A DNA stretch of 64,000 nt from Ruegeria atlantica (GTDB lineage: Bacteria > Pseudomonadota > Alphaproteobacteria > Rhodobacterales > Rhodobacteraceae). This document shows, piece by piece, positions 7,851 through 17,104 of the stretch (its first letter is position 1; every line of letters begins with the position of its first letter). Below the pieces are notes generated by a model, which worked only from the letters and a program-made list of their open reading frames with translations, had not been told where the DNA came from and searched no databases. The translations under genes were made by a program, and so were the position numbers. The stretch is from positions 1-64,000 of the forward strand of contig NZ_CYPU01000072.1 of assembly GCF_001458195.1 (NCBI RefSeq), in the 5' to 3' direction.

Positions 7851-8411
7851 CTACCCGTCATCTTTCGGATAGATAAACCCGTTCACTGGGTAGAAATTGC
7901 CATATCGGCCCGGTTGGGTTTCAACACGGACCAAGGTCCAATCATTGTGTTTGGATACGTCCCTGACGCCCATTTTCAACGATACCTTGTTTCGGTGCCA
8001 GTTGGCGTGATTCACGATGACTTCCCGGTCCGTGACAATATCCGACACGACAGCCACATGACCCAGGGGCATCCCGCTGGTTGCCCGAAACGACATCACA
8101 GCACCGACAGCTGGTTCATTGCCGCGTTCAAATGCACTGCGCGCCCTTCCCCACCAATCCTTGGCGTTGCCGCGAATTTGGATGCCGCTGAGGTTACGTG
8201 CGTAGGGCACGCACCACACCCTTTGCCCCCGGGCTTGCTTTTGCGCGACCTCCCGCAAAGCCATTGACTGACGTTCCGGATTGAGGTCCGCATCGGTTGG
8301 ACGCTCGGCGCAAGCGGAGACAATACAACAAACTGCCACCGCAATCGCGGTTCGGGCGGTGCCGGACACGCGGGGCCAAATCGTATTTGTTTTGTGGGCG
8401 CTGTATTCCAA
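7851..8411 (-). CDS. CHAP-domain lipoprotein (putative amidase/peptidoglycan hydrolase)
   Basis: A 186-aa minus-strand protein starting at a TTG (8411). A hydrophobic segment TAIAVAVCCIVSAC ends in a lipobox (V-S-A-C, lipidated Cys34), so it should be an outer-membrane or periplasmic lipoprotein. The remainder is a CHAP domain: catalytic Cys67 in RVWCVPYAR, His118 in GHVAVV, and polar NHANW near 134. CHAP enzymes cut peptide amide bonds, often in peptidoglycan. It is the only minus-strand gene inside the 1-14 kb housekeeping block, a sign of later insertion. The true start could be a few codons further in. Confidence 0.8.
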   Translation of the reverse strand: MEYSAHKTNTIWPRVSGTARTAIAVAVCCIVSACAERPTDADLNPERQSMALREVAQKQARGQRVWCVPYARNLSGIQIRGNAKDWWGRARSAFERGNEPAVGAVMSFRATSGMPLGHVAVVSDIVTDREVIVNHANWHRNKVSLKMGVRDVSKHNDWTLVRVETQPGRYGNFYPVNGFIYPKDDG

Positions 8412-8707
8412 GATGCTTCATTGCCGGTTCGAAGACTAACGGGGTTCTACGATAATTTGACCGAAAATGAAAAGGGACCTGCCAATTCTCCAGCAAGATT
8501 TTGCCAGTTCCTTGTGCCGTTATTAACCCAATGGCTGAGATGGAAGACGCATATGCACTCGTTGTGACGGATGTTGCGCTTGAACAAGAGGTCAGCACTG
8601 AGCTCATAGTGGAGTTGTTCGTTCAATACACACGTTGACAGGATGGGGCTATACAGACCGCGAACTCACACATAAATTCGCCCGAGTTTGGACCGCAAGG
8701 ATAGCCC
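8412..8707. other. Intergenic stretch between CHAP and nitrilase genes, with one doubtful small frame
   Basis: About 296 bases without a convincing gene. A 35-codon plus-strand frame (8531-8638, peptide starting MAEMEDAYALVVTDVALEQ) is acidic and protein-like but has no ribosome binding site, so it may be a gene remnant. The stretch presumably carries the divergent promoters for the lipoprotein (minus) and the nitrilase-family gene (plus); no clear promoter boxes were recognised. Confidence 0.3.
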
Positions 8708-9583
8708 ATGAAAGTCGCTACTGCCGCCTATAACCTAGATTGGCTCGACAGCTGGGCGCAGTATGAGGACAAGCTAGACGGCTGGGTCTCGGACGCTGCG
8801 GGGCAGGGGGCGGAACTGCTGGTTTTTCCCGAATATGGCGCAATGGAGCTGTCGACGCTCGACGGGGCTGAAGTGGCGGGTGATCTGGAGCGTTCGATCC
8901 ACGCGGTCTCGGATCGGATGGAGGATGTGCGAAATCTACACCGGCGCCTCGCGCAGGAGTATAAGACGTACATTTTGGGCGCATCGGCCCCGGTTGTGGA
9001 TGGCCCCGGTCGACCTGTGAACCGGGCTGCATTCTATGCCCCAGATGGCAAACAGGACCACCAGGACAAACAGATCATGACCCGGTTCGAACGCGAGTCG
9101 TGGGATATTGCCCCTGGCGGCCCGCTGAAACTGTTCGATACTGCGCTGGGCAAAATCGGGGTGCTGATCTGTTACGATAGTGAGTTCCCGCTGTTGGGTC
9201 GTGCTCTCAGCGAGGCAGACCTTATCCTTGTCCCATCCTGCACCGAGGCGTTGTCAGGCTATTGGCGGGTGCGTATCGGCGCGATGTCCAGGGCATTGGA
9301 AAATCAATGCGTTACGGTAATGTCGTCTTTGGTTGGCGCTTATGAATGGTCCGAAGCTGTTGATATGAACACCGGCACTGGCGGTATATTTGGTCCACCG
9401 GACAAGGGCTTTCCCGCGACCGGAGTACTGGCCGAAGGCACCATGAACCAACCCGGCTGGACTTATGCTGAGGTCGACATGTCGGCCATCGCCGGTGTGC
9501 GGTCTGATGGCCATGTCCTCAACCGAACTCATTGGGATGAGCAATCACCCCGAGTCGATTCGGTCACAATATCCGCCCTATAG
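8708..9583 (+). CDS. Carbon-nitrogen hydrolase (nitrilase superfamily)
   Basis: A 291-aa amidase-type member of the nitrilase superfamily. The catalytic triad is readable: Glu42 in LLVFPEYGAMEL, Lys121 in HQDKQIMTRFE and Cys155 in GVLICYDSEFP. It probably hydrolyses a non-peptide C-N bond (omega-amidase, N-carbamoyl or nitrilase chemistry), but the substrate cannot be set from sequence. There is no signal peptide, so it should be cytosolic. It follows the SnoaL-like/GNAT pair on the same strand after the inserted antisense lipoprotein. Confidence 0.88.
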   Translation: MKVATAAYNLDWLDSWAQYEDKLDGWVSDAAGQGAELLVFPEYGAMELSTLDGAEVAGDLERSIHAVSDRMEDVRNLHRRLAQEYKTYILGASAPVVDGPGRPVNRAAFYAPDGKQDHQDKQIMTRFERESWDIAPGGPLKLFDTALGKIGVLICYDSEFPLLGRALSEADLILVPSCTEALSGYWRVRIGAMSRALENQCVTVMSSLVGAYEWSEAVDMNTGTGGIFGPPDKGFPATGVLAEGTMNQPGWTYAEVDMSAIAGVRSDGHVLNRTHWDEQSPRVDSVTISAL

Positions 9584-9634
9584 GTGATTCCGCCCTTGAA
9601 ATAGGGCCAAAATAGGCTCATTTAAGCGCACATC

Positions 9635-9651
9635 CCCGCAGATTCTGCGGG
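9635..9651 (+). promoter_or_regulatory. Hairpin in the infA leader
   Basis: CCCGCAG (9635-9641) pairs with CTGCGGG (9645-9651) across a three-base loop, 23 bases upstream of the infA start. There is no T-tract, so it is not an obvious terminator. It could protect the mRNA 5' end or modulate infA translation. Confidence 0.35.
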
Positions 9652-9674
9652 AGCAACTTAAATGTGGAGACAAC

Positions 9675-9893
9675 ATGGCCAAGGAAGATACGCTCGAATT
9701 TCCCGGTGTCGTGAAGGAACTCCTGCCTAATGCGACGTTTCGGGTCGAGCTGGAAAACGGCCATGAGATCATCGCACATACGGCAGGCAAGATGCGCAAG
9801 AACCGCATCCGTGTTCTGGCCGGCGACAAAGTTCAGGTCGAGATGACCCCCTATGATCTGACCAAGGGTCGGATCAACTACCGCTTCAAGTAA
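9675..9893 (+). CDS. infA: Translation initiation factor IF-1
   Basis: A 72-aa S1/OB-fold protein. The N-terminus [19 protein letters not shown] and the core [46 protein letters not shown]-type pattern are the canonical IF-1 sequence. It binds the A site of the 30S subunit during initiation with IF-2 and IF-3. A GGAG ribosome binding site precedes ATG 9675. maf follows after 11 bases, as in other Rhodobacterales. Confidence 0.98.
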   Translation: MAKEDTLEFPGVVKELLPNATFRVELENGHEIIAHTAGKMRKNRIRVLAGDKVQVEMTPYDLTKGRINYRFK

Positions 9894-9904
9894 CGCCTGC
9901 CGCA

Positions 9905-10483
9905 ATGGCGTTTATCTTAGGATCGGGCAGCCCAAGGCGGCTGGACCTATTGGCCCAGCTTGGCGTGCAGCCCGATGCCATCCGTGCACCCGACATTGAT
10001 GAAACGCCGCTGAAAGGTGAGCTGCCGGTGCCCTATTGCAATCGCATTACGCGGGCAAAAGTGCAGGCGGTACAGGCCGATGGCGACGATGTAACTCTTT
10101 GCGCGGATACCACGGTCGCACTGGGTCGCCGTATTCTGGGAAAACCGGAAGACGCGGGCCAGGCGGCTGAATTCCTGCATGCTTTGTCCGGTCGACGGCA
10201 CCGCGTAATCACCTCGGTCGCCGTACGATGCGGGGACCGCGTTCTGCAACGTGATGTGGTGTCTCAGGTCAAGGTCAAACGCCTGTCAGACGTTGAAATC
10301 AACGCTTATCTGGCGACCGGAGACTGGCAGGGCAAAGCAGGCGCTTACGCCATCCAAGGCCCTGCCGGGGCTTTCATCCCTTGGATTTCTGGTTCCTTTA
10401 CCGGCATCGTGGGGCTCCCCCTGTCCGAGACTGCCGCGCTTTTGCAAGGCATCGGCTATCCCCTGTATCGTGAGGTGTCATGA
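9905..10483 (+). CDS. maf: Maf-like nucleotide pyrophosphatase
   Basis: A 192-aa Maf/Ham1-type protein starting [18 protein letters not shown] after MA, which is the family signature loop. It also has the [10 protein letters not shown] segment and the [17 protein letters not shown] motif. Maf proteins hydrolyse non-canonical or free nucleoside triphosphates to monophosphates and are linked to division arrest and house-cleaning. The stop overlaps the start of the RNase E/G gene by four bases. Confidence 0.94.
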   Translation: MAFILGSGSPRRLDLLAQLGVQPDAIRAPDIDETPLKGELPVPYCNRITRAKVQAVQADGDDVTLCADTTVALGRRILGKPEDAGQAAEFLHALSGRRHRVITSVAVRCGDRVLQRDVVSQVKVKRLSDVEINAYLATGDWQGKAGAYAIQGPAGAFIPWISGSFTGIVGLPLSETAALLQGIGYPLYREVS

Positions 10484-11502
10484 AGGGTCGAACCATTGTT
10501 CTGGATCACATCGAAAACCGCGAAGCTGCCGCCCTTATGGTCGACGGTCAGCTGGACGATTTCCTGATTGCAGCTGACGCGCCCGCGCCGGGTACGATTT
10601 ACCGTGCCCGTGCCGACCGACCGGTCAAAGGGCAGGGCGGCATGTTCCTGACCACACCTGACGGTCCGGCCTTTCTACGACAGATCAAAGGGCTCGCACC
10701 CGGTGTACTGATGTTGGTTCAGGTGACGGGCTATGCCGAACCCGGTAAGGCGCTGCCAGTGACCGATCGGGTTCTGTTCAAAAGCCGCTATGCGATCGTT
10801 ACGCCTGATGCGCCCGGTTTGAATATCTCACGTTCCATCCACGACGAAGATGAGCGTGACCGCCTTCTTGAAATCGCTCATGAGAGCATGGAGGGCAGCA
10901 GCCATGGCCTGATCCTGCGGTCCTGTTGTGAGGGCGAAGGTGCGGCTGAAATCGCCGAAGATATCGGTGCGATGCTGGCCCATGCGGATCAGGTTTTGAA
11001 CGATCCGGGAACTGAGCCCGAGCTGCTGCTGGAAGGCGACGGACCCCATGTTCTGGCCTGGCGCGACTGGACCGACCCGGCTGAGGTTGTGACGCAGCCG
11101 GGCAGTTTCGAAACGCATGGCGTATTGGATGCATTGGACGTGGCGCGTGGTATTTCCGAGCCACTGCCCGGAGGCGGGTATCTATATATTCAGCCCACCC
11201 GGGCCTTGGTCGCTGTGGATGTCAACACCGGGTCCGACACGTCGATGGCAGGCGGAACCAAGGTCAATTTCGCCTGTGCCAAGGGGCTTGCCCGTGCCTT
11301 GCGCGTTCGCGGTCTTGGGGGGCAAATCACTCTGGACCTAGCACCAATGCCTAAAAAGGATCGCCGTGGGTTCGAGGCCTCTCTGCGCGCTGCGTTGAAG
11401 GCAGATTTGGTCGAAACCACGCTGGCAGGTTGGACCCCTCTTGGCCACTACGAGCTACAGCGCAAACGCGGCCGTATCCCGTTGTCGGAAGTGCTGAAAT
11501 GA
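10480..11502 (+). CDS. Short ribonuclease E/G family protein
   Basis: A 340-aa member of the RNase E/G family, far shorter than E. coli RNase E or RNase G. It retains an N-terminal S1-like segment ([19 protein letters not shown]) and the catalytic region [14 protein letters not shown], with a second acidic motif near [17 protein letters not shown]. It lacks the C-terminal CPxCxG zinc-link and the long scaffold region of RNase E. A larger RNase E is presumably encoded elsewhere. It overlaps both maf and yacG by four bases, so the trio is translationally coupled. Confidence 0.88.
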   Translation: MKGRTIVLDHIENREAAALMVDGQLDDFLIAADAPAPGTIYRARADRPVKGQGGMFLTTPDGPAFLRQIKGLAPGVLMLVQVTGYAEPGKALPVTDRVLFKSRYAIVTPDAPGLNISRSIHDEDERDRLLEIAHESMEGSSHGLILRSCCEGEGAAEIAEDIGAMLAHADQVLNDPGTEPELLLEGDGPHVLAWRDWTDPAEVVTQPGSFETHGVLDALDVARGISEPLPGGGYLYIQPTRALVAVDVNTGSDTSMAGGTKVNFACAKGLARALRVRGLGGQITLDLAPMPKKDRRGFEASLRAALKADLVETTLAGWTPLGHYELQRKRGRIPLSEVLK

Positions 11503-11681
11503 GCTGCCCGATCTGCGCAGAAAAGTCTGTAACCGAGTTTCGGCCATTCTGTTCGAAGCGGTGTGCTGATATTGATCTGGCCAAGTGGCTGAACGGGTCC
11601 TACGCGGTTCCATCGCAGCGGGAAGAGGACGTTGAAACAGAAGTTTCCGATCCCGAACCAGAGCAACAACGTCCACATTGA
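11499..11681 (+). CDS. yacG: DNA gyrase inhibitor YacG (zinc-finger)
   Basis: A 60-aa protein that starts [10 protein letters not shown] and has the four-cysteine zinc finger C-x2-C ... FCSKRC, followed by the family motif [13 protein letters not shown]. YacG binds GyrB and blocks DNA binding by gyrase in E. coli. The ATG at 11499 overlaps the RNase stop (ATGA). The acidic C-terminal tail ([15 protein letters not shown]) is typical of the family. Confidence 0.93.
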   Translation: MSCPICAEKSVTEFRPFCSKRCADIDLAKWLNGSYAVPSQREEDVETEVSDPEPEQQRPH

Positions 11682-11760
11682 AAAAATGTGAAAAAGCCTC
11701 TGGACACTGCCTGTAGCAAGTCATAGAAGGCCTCCACCCAACGGTAAACGCCGTTCCCGT

Positions 11761-11835
11761 GCCCGGGTAGCTCAGGGGTAGAGCAGTGGATTGAAAATCC
11801 TCGTGTCGGTGGTTCGATTCCGCCCCCGGGCACCA
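11761..11835 (+). tRNA. tRNA-Phe (anticodon GAA)
   Basis: Plus-strand cloverleaf with CCA encoded at 11833-11835. The acceptor stem is GCCCGGG (11761-11767) pairing with CCCGGGC (11825-11831), with discriminator A. The D-arm contains TAGCTCAGGGGTAGAGC, the anticodon loop is TTGAAAA (GAA, Phe), and the T-arm is GGTTCGATTCC. It closes the murA-yacG block as in other Rhodobacterales. Confidence 0.95.
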
Positions 11836-12068
11836 CTTTATCTGGTAAAGTATTGGTTTCGCATCGGCTTTTGACAGTTGGCTGAAACTGCAGACAAGTT
11901 CATCAAAAGATACCTACGTGACCGGCGGTTTTTTACTTCGGTCACCACAAAAGACACGGCTATACATTGCCAGCGACTCCCGTTAAGAGGCGGTCTTTAA
12001 CCTTGGAAGATGCGCTGATTGCAATACCGCAAGGCACGTATCCCCCGGCTGATACAAAGAACACCACC

Positions 12069-14081
12069 GTGAAACAGACCATCGCAGATGCGCTTGCCCG
12101 CAAGGGTTACGATACTTTGACACAAGTCCAGCAGGCCGTGACACAGCCCGAGCTGGAAGGGCGCGATATGTTGGTGTCGGCGCAAACCGGATCGGGAAAA
12201 ACCATCGGGTTCGGGTTGGCGATCGCACCACAGTTGCTGGGCGAAGATGAGACGTTCGGGGCGTCCGGCGCGCCGTTGGCTTTGGTGGTTGCGCCAACGC
12301 GGGAACTGGCCATGCAGGTCAAGCGCGAGCTGAGCTGGCTGTACTCGGATGCTGGTGCGTTTCTGGCCTCGTGTGTTGGTGGCATGGATATGCGTGATGA
12401 ACGCCGGGCTCTGGCGCGTGGGGCGCATATTGTTGTCGCAACTCCGGGGCGGCTGCGCGATCATATCATGCGTGGTTCCATTGATCTGACCGCGATCCGT
12501 GCTGTGGTTCTGGACGAAGCCGATGAAATGCTGGACCTTGGATTTCGCGAGGATCTTGAGTTCATCCTGGATGAAACTCCGGCAGAGCGGCAAACGTTGC
12601 TGTTCTCGGCCACGGTCCCGCGCGCCATTGCTAACCTGGCAACGCGCTATCAGCGCGATGCCGAGCGGGTGAGCACGGTCAGCGAGAAAACCCAACATGC
12701 CGATATCGAATATCGTGCGATGATGGTGGCGCCGCGGGACGGGGATAACGCGATCATCAATGCACTGCGGTATTACGAAGCCCCCAATGCTATCGTTTTC
12801 TGTAACACCCGGGCGACGGTGTCACGACTGACCACGCGGCTGTCCAACCGCGGGTTTTCGGTGGTGGCACTGTCTGGTGAGCTGACGCAGAGTGAACGCT
12901 CTAACGCGTTGCAGTCGATGCGCGATGGACGTGCGAGGGTATGTGTGGCGACAGATGTCGCGGCGCGCGGAATTGATTTGCCGAACCTCGATTTAGTAAT
13001 CCATGCCGAGTTGCCCAACAGTCACGAGACGCTTTTGCATCGCTCCGGGCGCACGGGTCGGGCAGGGCGAAAGGGCGTCAGCGCCCTGGTGGTCGAGCCG
13101 TCATCGCGGAAAAAGGCCGAGCGTATTCTGAAGTTCGCAAAGCTCACGGCGGATTGGGGCGTCGCCCCTTCTTCGGATGAGGTGAACGAACGGGATCAGG
13201 CGCGGATGCTCGCCTCGGATGACTGGCAAGTCGAAGTTACCGAAAGTGAACAGGGTGCTGTTCAGCACCTGGTCGAAAAGTTTACCCCTGAGCAAATAGC
13301 GGCAGCGTATCTACGTCAGTATAAATTGCGCCATTCAGCACCGGAAGAGTTGGCCCCGGTGACGGCGGACCGCCCGAAACCCCGGGCCGCCTTTGGTCCG
13401 AGCGTTTGGTATTCCTTGTCTGAAGGTCGCAACCAAAATGCTTCGCCGCGCCATTTGCTGCCGATGATCTGCAAGGCCGGTGATCTGACCAAAGACGATA
13501 TCGGTGCGATCCGGATTGCCGATGATGTGTCTTACGTCGAGATCCGCGAAGCCAGTGTTGCGGGCTTTCTGGCGGCTGTTGGACCGGGTATGAAAATCGA
13601 AGGTTCGAAAGACGTTGTGCGCTTGGATGGCGCGCCTGACGTGCCAGCGTTTGAGCGTCCAAGGTCCAACCGCCCACCCAAGGGTAAACCGCGTCCGCGC
13701 AAAGGGGACACCACCCCGGTTGATTGGAACGATGCCCCGACGCCCCGCAACCGCAAACCCAAGCCCGAAGATCGCAAGCCCAGTAAAGCAGCGGAACGCG
13801 GTTTCAAACAGACCCGATCAAAAGAATATGGCTCGACACCGCACCGCGACTCGTCACTGAGCGAGCCGGATGTTAAATTCACGGCAACGAGCGCAAAGAA
13901 GAAAACCCACAAAACGCCCGCTAACAAGAGCAAAGACGGAAGCGTAAAGCCCGGCGATAAACCCACCAAAGGCCCGCCGCCGCCCAAGGGAAAACCCAGC
14001 AGCAAGAAGAATCGCGCCCGCGTTTCAGCCGCGAAAGCGGGCAAGGGCGGAGAGGCTGTGCCGAAACGGCGCAAGACTTAG
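12069..14081 (+). CDS. DEAD-box RNA helicase with basic C-terminal tail
   Basis: ATP-dependent RNA helicase of the DeaD/CsdA kind. Visible motifs in order: Q-motif region (KGYDTLTQVQ), Walker A AQTGSGKT, PTRELA, TPGR, the DEAD box in VVLDEADEMLDLG, SAT in LLFSATVP, VATDVAARGID, and HRSGRTGRAG (motif VI). A DbpA-like segment follows, with a long disordered Lys/Pro/Arg-rich tail (last about 150 residues) for RNA binding. GTG 12069 gives MKQTIADALARKGYD, which aligns with relatives; a TTG at 11967 would add 34 residues with poor coding character. It probably acts in ribosome assembly or cold-adapted RNA unwinding. Confidence 0.9.
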   Translation: MKQTIADALARKGYDTLTQVQQAVTQPELEGRDMLVSAQTGSGKTIGFGLAIAPQLLGEDETFGASGAPLALVVAPTRELAMQVKRELSWLYSDAGAFLASCVGGMDMRDERRALARGAHIVVATPGRLRDHIMRGSIDLTAIRAVVLDEADEMLDLGFREDLEFILDETPAERQTLLFSATVPRAIANLATRYQRDAERVSTVSEKTQHADIEYRAMMVAPRDGDNAIINALRYYEAPNAIVFCNTRATVSRLTTRLSNRGFSVVALSGELTQSERSNALQSMRDGRARVCVATDVAARGIDLPNLDLVIHAELPNSHETLLHRSGRTGRAGRKGVSALVVEPSSRKKAERILKFAKLTADWGVAPSSDEVNERDQARMLASDDWQVEVTESEQGAVQHLVEKFTPEQIAAAYLRQYKLRHSAPEELAPVTADRPKPRAAFGPSVWYSLSEGRNQNASPRHLLPMICKAGDLTKDDIGAIRIADDVSYVEIREASVAGFLAAVGPGMKIEGSKDVVRLDGAPDVPAFERPRSNRPPKGKPRPRKGDTTPVDWNDAPTPRNRKPKPEDRKPSKAAERGFKQTRSKEYGSTPHRDSSLSEPDVKFTATSAKKKTHKTPANKSKDGSVKPGDKPTKGPPPPKGKPSSKKNRARVSAAKAGKGGEAVPKRRKT

Positions 14082-14125
14082 CGCCGCTCAATGCGGCCGC
14101 GGCAACGCGCCAGCGGTCATATTCC

Positions 14126-14153
14126 CGTCGACGCTCAGGTCCGAGCGTCGACG
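14126..14153. terminator. Strong hairpin between convergent helicase and CoA-ligase genes
   Basis: CGTCGACGCTC (14126-14136) pairs perfectly with GAGCGTCGACG (14143-14153) over a six-base loop. It overlaps the last codons and stop of the minus-strand CoA ligase. No T-tract follows on either strand, so it is more likely a 3'-end stabiliser or Rho-assisted terminator shared by the convergent genes than a classical intrinsic terminator. Confidence 0.45.
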
Positions 14154-15631
14154 ATTTCGAGTATCCGGTTGCGCTGAATCTTACCCGATGGCCCCTTTGG
14201 CAGATCACGCAGGATGTGAACCTCGTCAGGGGATTTGAACCGACCCAGCTTGGTCTCACAAATTTCTAAAAGGGTCAGCGAGGTCAGTTCGGACCCGTCG
14301 CGGATTTTGACAGCGGCCTCGACGGTTTCGCCATAGCTACGGCAGGGGCGTGCAAAGGCTGCGGCTTCGACAACGTCGGGGTGGGAATAAAGCGCCTCGT
14401 CGATCTCACGCGGGGCGATGTTCTCGCCGCCCTTGATGATCAGCTCTTTCAAGCGGCCCGTGACATAGACGTATCCATCCTCATCCATACGCGCCAGATC
14501 GCCGGTGCGAAGCCATCCATCGGCAGTAAACGTGCCTGCGGTCGCCTTCGGATCCTTAAGGTATTCAAGCATCACATTTGGTCCGCGTATGACCAGTTCA
14601 CCCTCGGTTCCGTGTGGGACGGGCTGTTGGTTCGCATCGCGGATCGCGGCGTCGTTTCCATAGGCAACACCTGGTGAGCCGATCTTGCGCACACCCGGCG
14701 GAAGTGGGTTCGAAAGGATCTGCGCGGCGGTTTCGGTAAGGCCCATGGTTTCGACGATGGGAACGTCGAACCGTTCTTCGAAAGCCCGTTGTACGTCCGG
14801 TGCCAGCGCGGACGAAGCAGAGCGCCCGAACCGCAACCGCTGACGGGTTTGGCTGTCCGGATTGGTGTCCGATTGCAGCAGATGAGAGATGATGGTGGGC
14901 ACAACCGAAAACCAAGTAGCCTGAGTCTTTCCAAGATTGTCCCAAAACCGGCTGGCTGAAAACCGTTCGCACATAGCAAGGGACCCGCCCGAAACGAGCG
15001 TTCCCATCACAGTCACACAAAGACCGTTGATGTGATAGATCGGCAGGACGCAGAAACCGCGATCCGTGTCGGTCAGCTCATGTGCGACAGCGGTGGTCCA
15101 GCCGCCAGCCAAAAGGCTAGAATGGGTATGAACAACACCCTTTGGTCTGCCGGTTGTGCCTGATGTGTACATGAGAAGGGCATGATCTTCCGGCGTCAGG
15201 TCATAAAGCTGGCTATCTGCGTCACCAGCATCGGCGATCTGCAAAGGTGTGATCACGGCAGGGCCGGCTGTTCGGTCGAACAACTCGGCTTGATCTGGGT
15301 GCACGAAGGCAAAGCGCGCGCCGCTGTGTTCAAGGGCGTAGGCCACGGCACTGTCGCCAGCGACGAGATTGATCATTGTTGCCCGGAATCCGCCATAGAG
15401 AACGCCGAACAAGGTGACAAGCGCTTCGCGGCAATTGGGATAGATAAGGGCGACGCTTTCGCCTTTTTGCGCCCCAAGGCGGGTTAGCATGCCTGCAGCG
15501 TTTTTGGCCGAGTCGCGCAGTTCAGCCCAGCTCAGATCCTGTGCGCCATCGGGAAACACAAACCCGGTTCCGCCCTGATCGGCTCTTAGGTCCAGCCAAT
15601 CGCGGACCGTTCCTTTGGGCGGTTCCATCAT
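14135..15631 (-). CDS. AMP-forming acyl-CoA ligase, SauT-like (sulfoacetate-CoA ligase candidate)
   Basis: A 498-aa ANL-superfamily ligase. The ATP-binding P-loop is MYTSGTTGRPKGVVHTH, followed by GLTETAAQ (A5), GWLRTGDLARMDEDGYVYVTGR (A7/A8) and PSGKIQRN carrying the catalytic C-terminal Lys. It lies directly downstream of an acylating sulfoacetaldehyde-dehydrogenase-like gene, with ATG overlapping that stop (ATGATG, GGAGGGAGG ribosome binding site). In Cupriavidus necator, SauT (sulfoacetate-CoA ligase) pairs with SauS in the same way, so sulfoacetate is the proposed acid. The genus-level function is certain; the substrate is inferred from its neighbours. Confidence 0.72.
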   Translation of the reverse strand: MMEPPKGTVRDWLDLRADQGGTGFVFPDGAQDLSWAELRDSAKNAAGMLTRLGAQKGESVALIYPNCREALVTLFGVLYGGFRATMINLVAGDSAVAYALEHSGARFAFVHPDQAELFDRTAGPAVITPLQIADAGDADSQLYDLTPEDHALLMYTSGTTGRPKGVVHTHSSLLAGGWTTAVAHELTDTDRGFCVLPIYHINGLCVTVMGTLVSGGSLAMCERFSASRFWDNLGKTQATWFSVVPTIISHLLQSDTNPDSQTRQRLRFGRSASSALAPDVQRAFEERFDVPIVETMGLTETAAQILSNPLPPGVRKIGSPGVAYGNDAAIRDANQQPVPHGTEGELVIRGPNVMLEYLKDPKATAGTFTADGWLRTGDLARMDEDGYVYVTGRLKELIIKGGENIAPREIDEALYSHPDVVEAAAFARPCRSYGETVEAAVKIRDGSELTSLTLLEICETKLGRFKSPDEVHILRDLPKGPSGKIQRNRILEIVDART

Positions 15632-17049
15632 TGGCCAGCCTCCCTCCAATACGCGCCGAATACATCCTCGAGCGCGGGTTCGCGTGGGGCTGTTTCACGC
15701 ACAATTTTGGTGGTCTGGACGAAGTGCCGCCAATGCAGGTTGGTGTCGATAGAGTTTCCGCCCCAACTGCCGCATCCCATAGACAGTGAGAAAGGCATTC
15801 CGTTGGTGAAGCTGCCGCCGGTGGCAAAGGTATGGGCCTGGTTCACGATAACCCGGCAGGTGGGTAATTCTCGGCCCAGCTCAATAGCGCGCGCGTCGTC
15901 GCTGGTGTGGATGCCGACCGAATGTCCGGCCCCCTGATTGGCTAGGACACGCGCTGCAGTGGCCTTGGCAGCCGCATAGTCCGACGCTCGGTACAGCGCC
16001 AGAACGCGGCTCAGCTTCTCTCCAGACAGGGGATGATCAGGACCGATCCCATCGGTCTCTACTGCCAGAAACTTCGTGCCTTCGGGCGCTTTGTCTGCCA
16101 TCCCCAACGCCTCAAGCATCTTGTCGGCGTCCTGAGCAATCGCTGATCGGTTGAGGTGCCCGTCCGGCCAGAGACGTGCAATGATACCATCAGCATCTGA
16201 AGCAGGGACAAGCGCACCGCCTTCGGCCGCCATTGCTGCGACGAAGTCGTCATAGACTGCGTCCACCACCACAACCGCGTTCTCGGACGAGCACGAAGTC
16301 GCATTATCAAAACACTTTGATGCTGTGATCTTGGCCGCCGCCGCCGACAGATCGGCGGTTTCATCGACAATCACGATGACATTGCCGGCGCCGACCGCGA
16401 CGGCCGGTGTGCCGCAGGACTGGGCCCGGTGGACGTTGTTCTGACTACCGGTGCAGATCACCCGATCCGAGGTCTCCATCAGCCGTTGTGTTTTGGCCTT
16501 TGATCCCGGTGCGGGGATCATCTGGACCAGGTCCCGGTCCAGCCCCAGCTTTTCAAACTCGGCGTGTATGAAGCTTAGCAGCATCTCACAGGATGCCACG
16601 CCCTTGGGCGAGGGGGCGACGACGATAGCATTGCCACCCTTGAGAGCATTAATGATGTTGTTGGCCGGTGTAGCGGCCGGATTGGTTGAGGGAACGACCG
16701 CGCCTACGACGCCGATCGCACGGGCGATTTCCGTGATGCCTGTTTCAGGATCGTCGCTGATGACCCCATATGTCTTTGCCTCGGCAATGTCGCGCAGAAG
16801 ACCCAGAGATTTGCGGTGGTTTTTGGTGATCTTATCGGGGACATTGCCCAGCCCGGTGGTTTCAACCGCCAGTTCTGCCAGCGCCTGATTGCGCGCGGGT
16901 TCCATGATCGCCCAGCCTGCCGCCAGCGCCGCCTTGTCATAGAGCGCCTGACTGCCTGTAGCCTCATAGGCAGCCTGAGCCTTGCGCGCATGTGCCACGA
17001 TCCGGTCCACTTCGGCGATTTCGGGGGCTATGTCGTTTGGAGCGTTCAT
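15628..17049 (-). CDS. sauS: Acylating aldehyde dehydrogenase, SauS-like (sulfoacetaldehyde dehydrogenase)
   Basis: A 473-aa CoA-acylating aldehyde dehydrogenase. Key signatures are GVVGAVVPSTNPAATPANNI, VGAGNVIVIVDETADL and the catalytic Cys253 in NATSCSSEN. The C-terminal part ATGGSFTNGMPFSLSMGCGSWGGNS matches what I recall of SauS, which interconverts sulfoacetyl-CoA and sulfoacetaldehyde with NADP(H). Other acylating dehydrogenases (EutE/PduP, AdhE N-terminal domain) share the catalytic motif, so substrate identity is an inference strengthened by the adjoining CoA ligase and by the sulfonate genes elsewhere in the window. It starts at ATG 17049 with GAGGA upstream. Confidence 0.75.
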   Translation of the reverse strand: MNAPNDIAPEIAEVDRIVAHARKAQAAYEATGSQALYDKAALAAGWAIMEPARNQALAELAVETTGLGNVPDKITKNHRKSLGLLRDIAEAKTYGVISDDPETGITEIARAIGVVGAVVPSTNPAATPANNIINALKGGNAIVVAPSPKGVASCEMLLSFIHAEFEKLGLDRDLVQMIPAPGSKAKTQRLMETSDRVICTGSQNNVHRAQSCGTPAVAVGAGNVIVIVDETADLSAAAAKITASKCFDNATSCSSENAVVVVDAVYDDFVAAMAAEGGALVPASDADGIIARLWPDGHLNRSAIAQDADKMLEALGMADKAPEGTKFLAVETDGIGPDHPLSGEKLSRVLALYRASDYAAAKATAARVLANQGAGHSVGIHTSDDARAIELGRELPTCRVIVNQAHTFATGGSFTNGMPFSLSMGCGSWGGNSIDTNLHWRHFVQTTKIVRETAPREPALEDVFGAYWREAGQ

Positions 17050-17104
17050 TTTGGTCCTCGATTGGTTGTCCGGGACGGGTTCTACCCGCCCCGATTTGGG
17101 TCGG

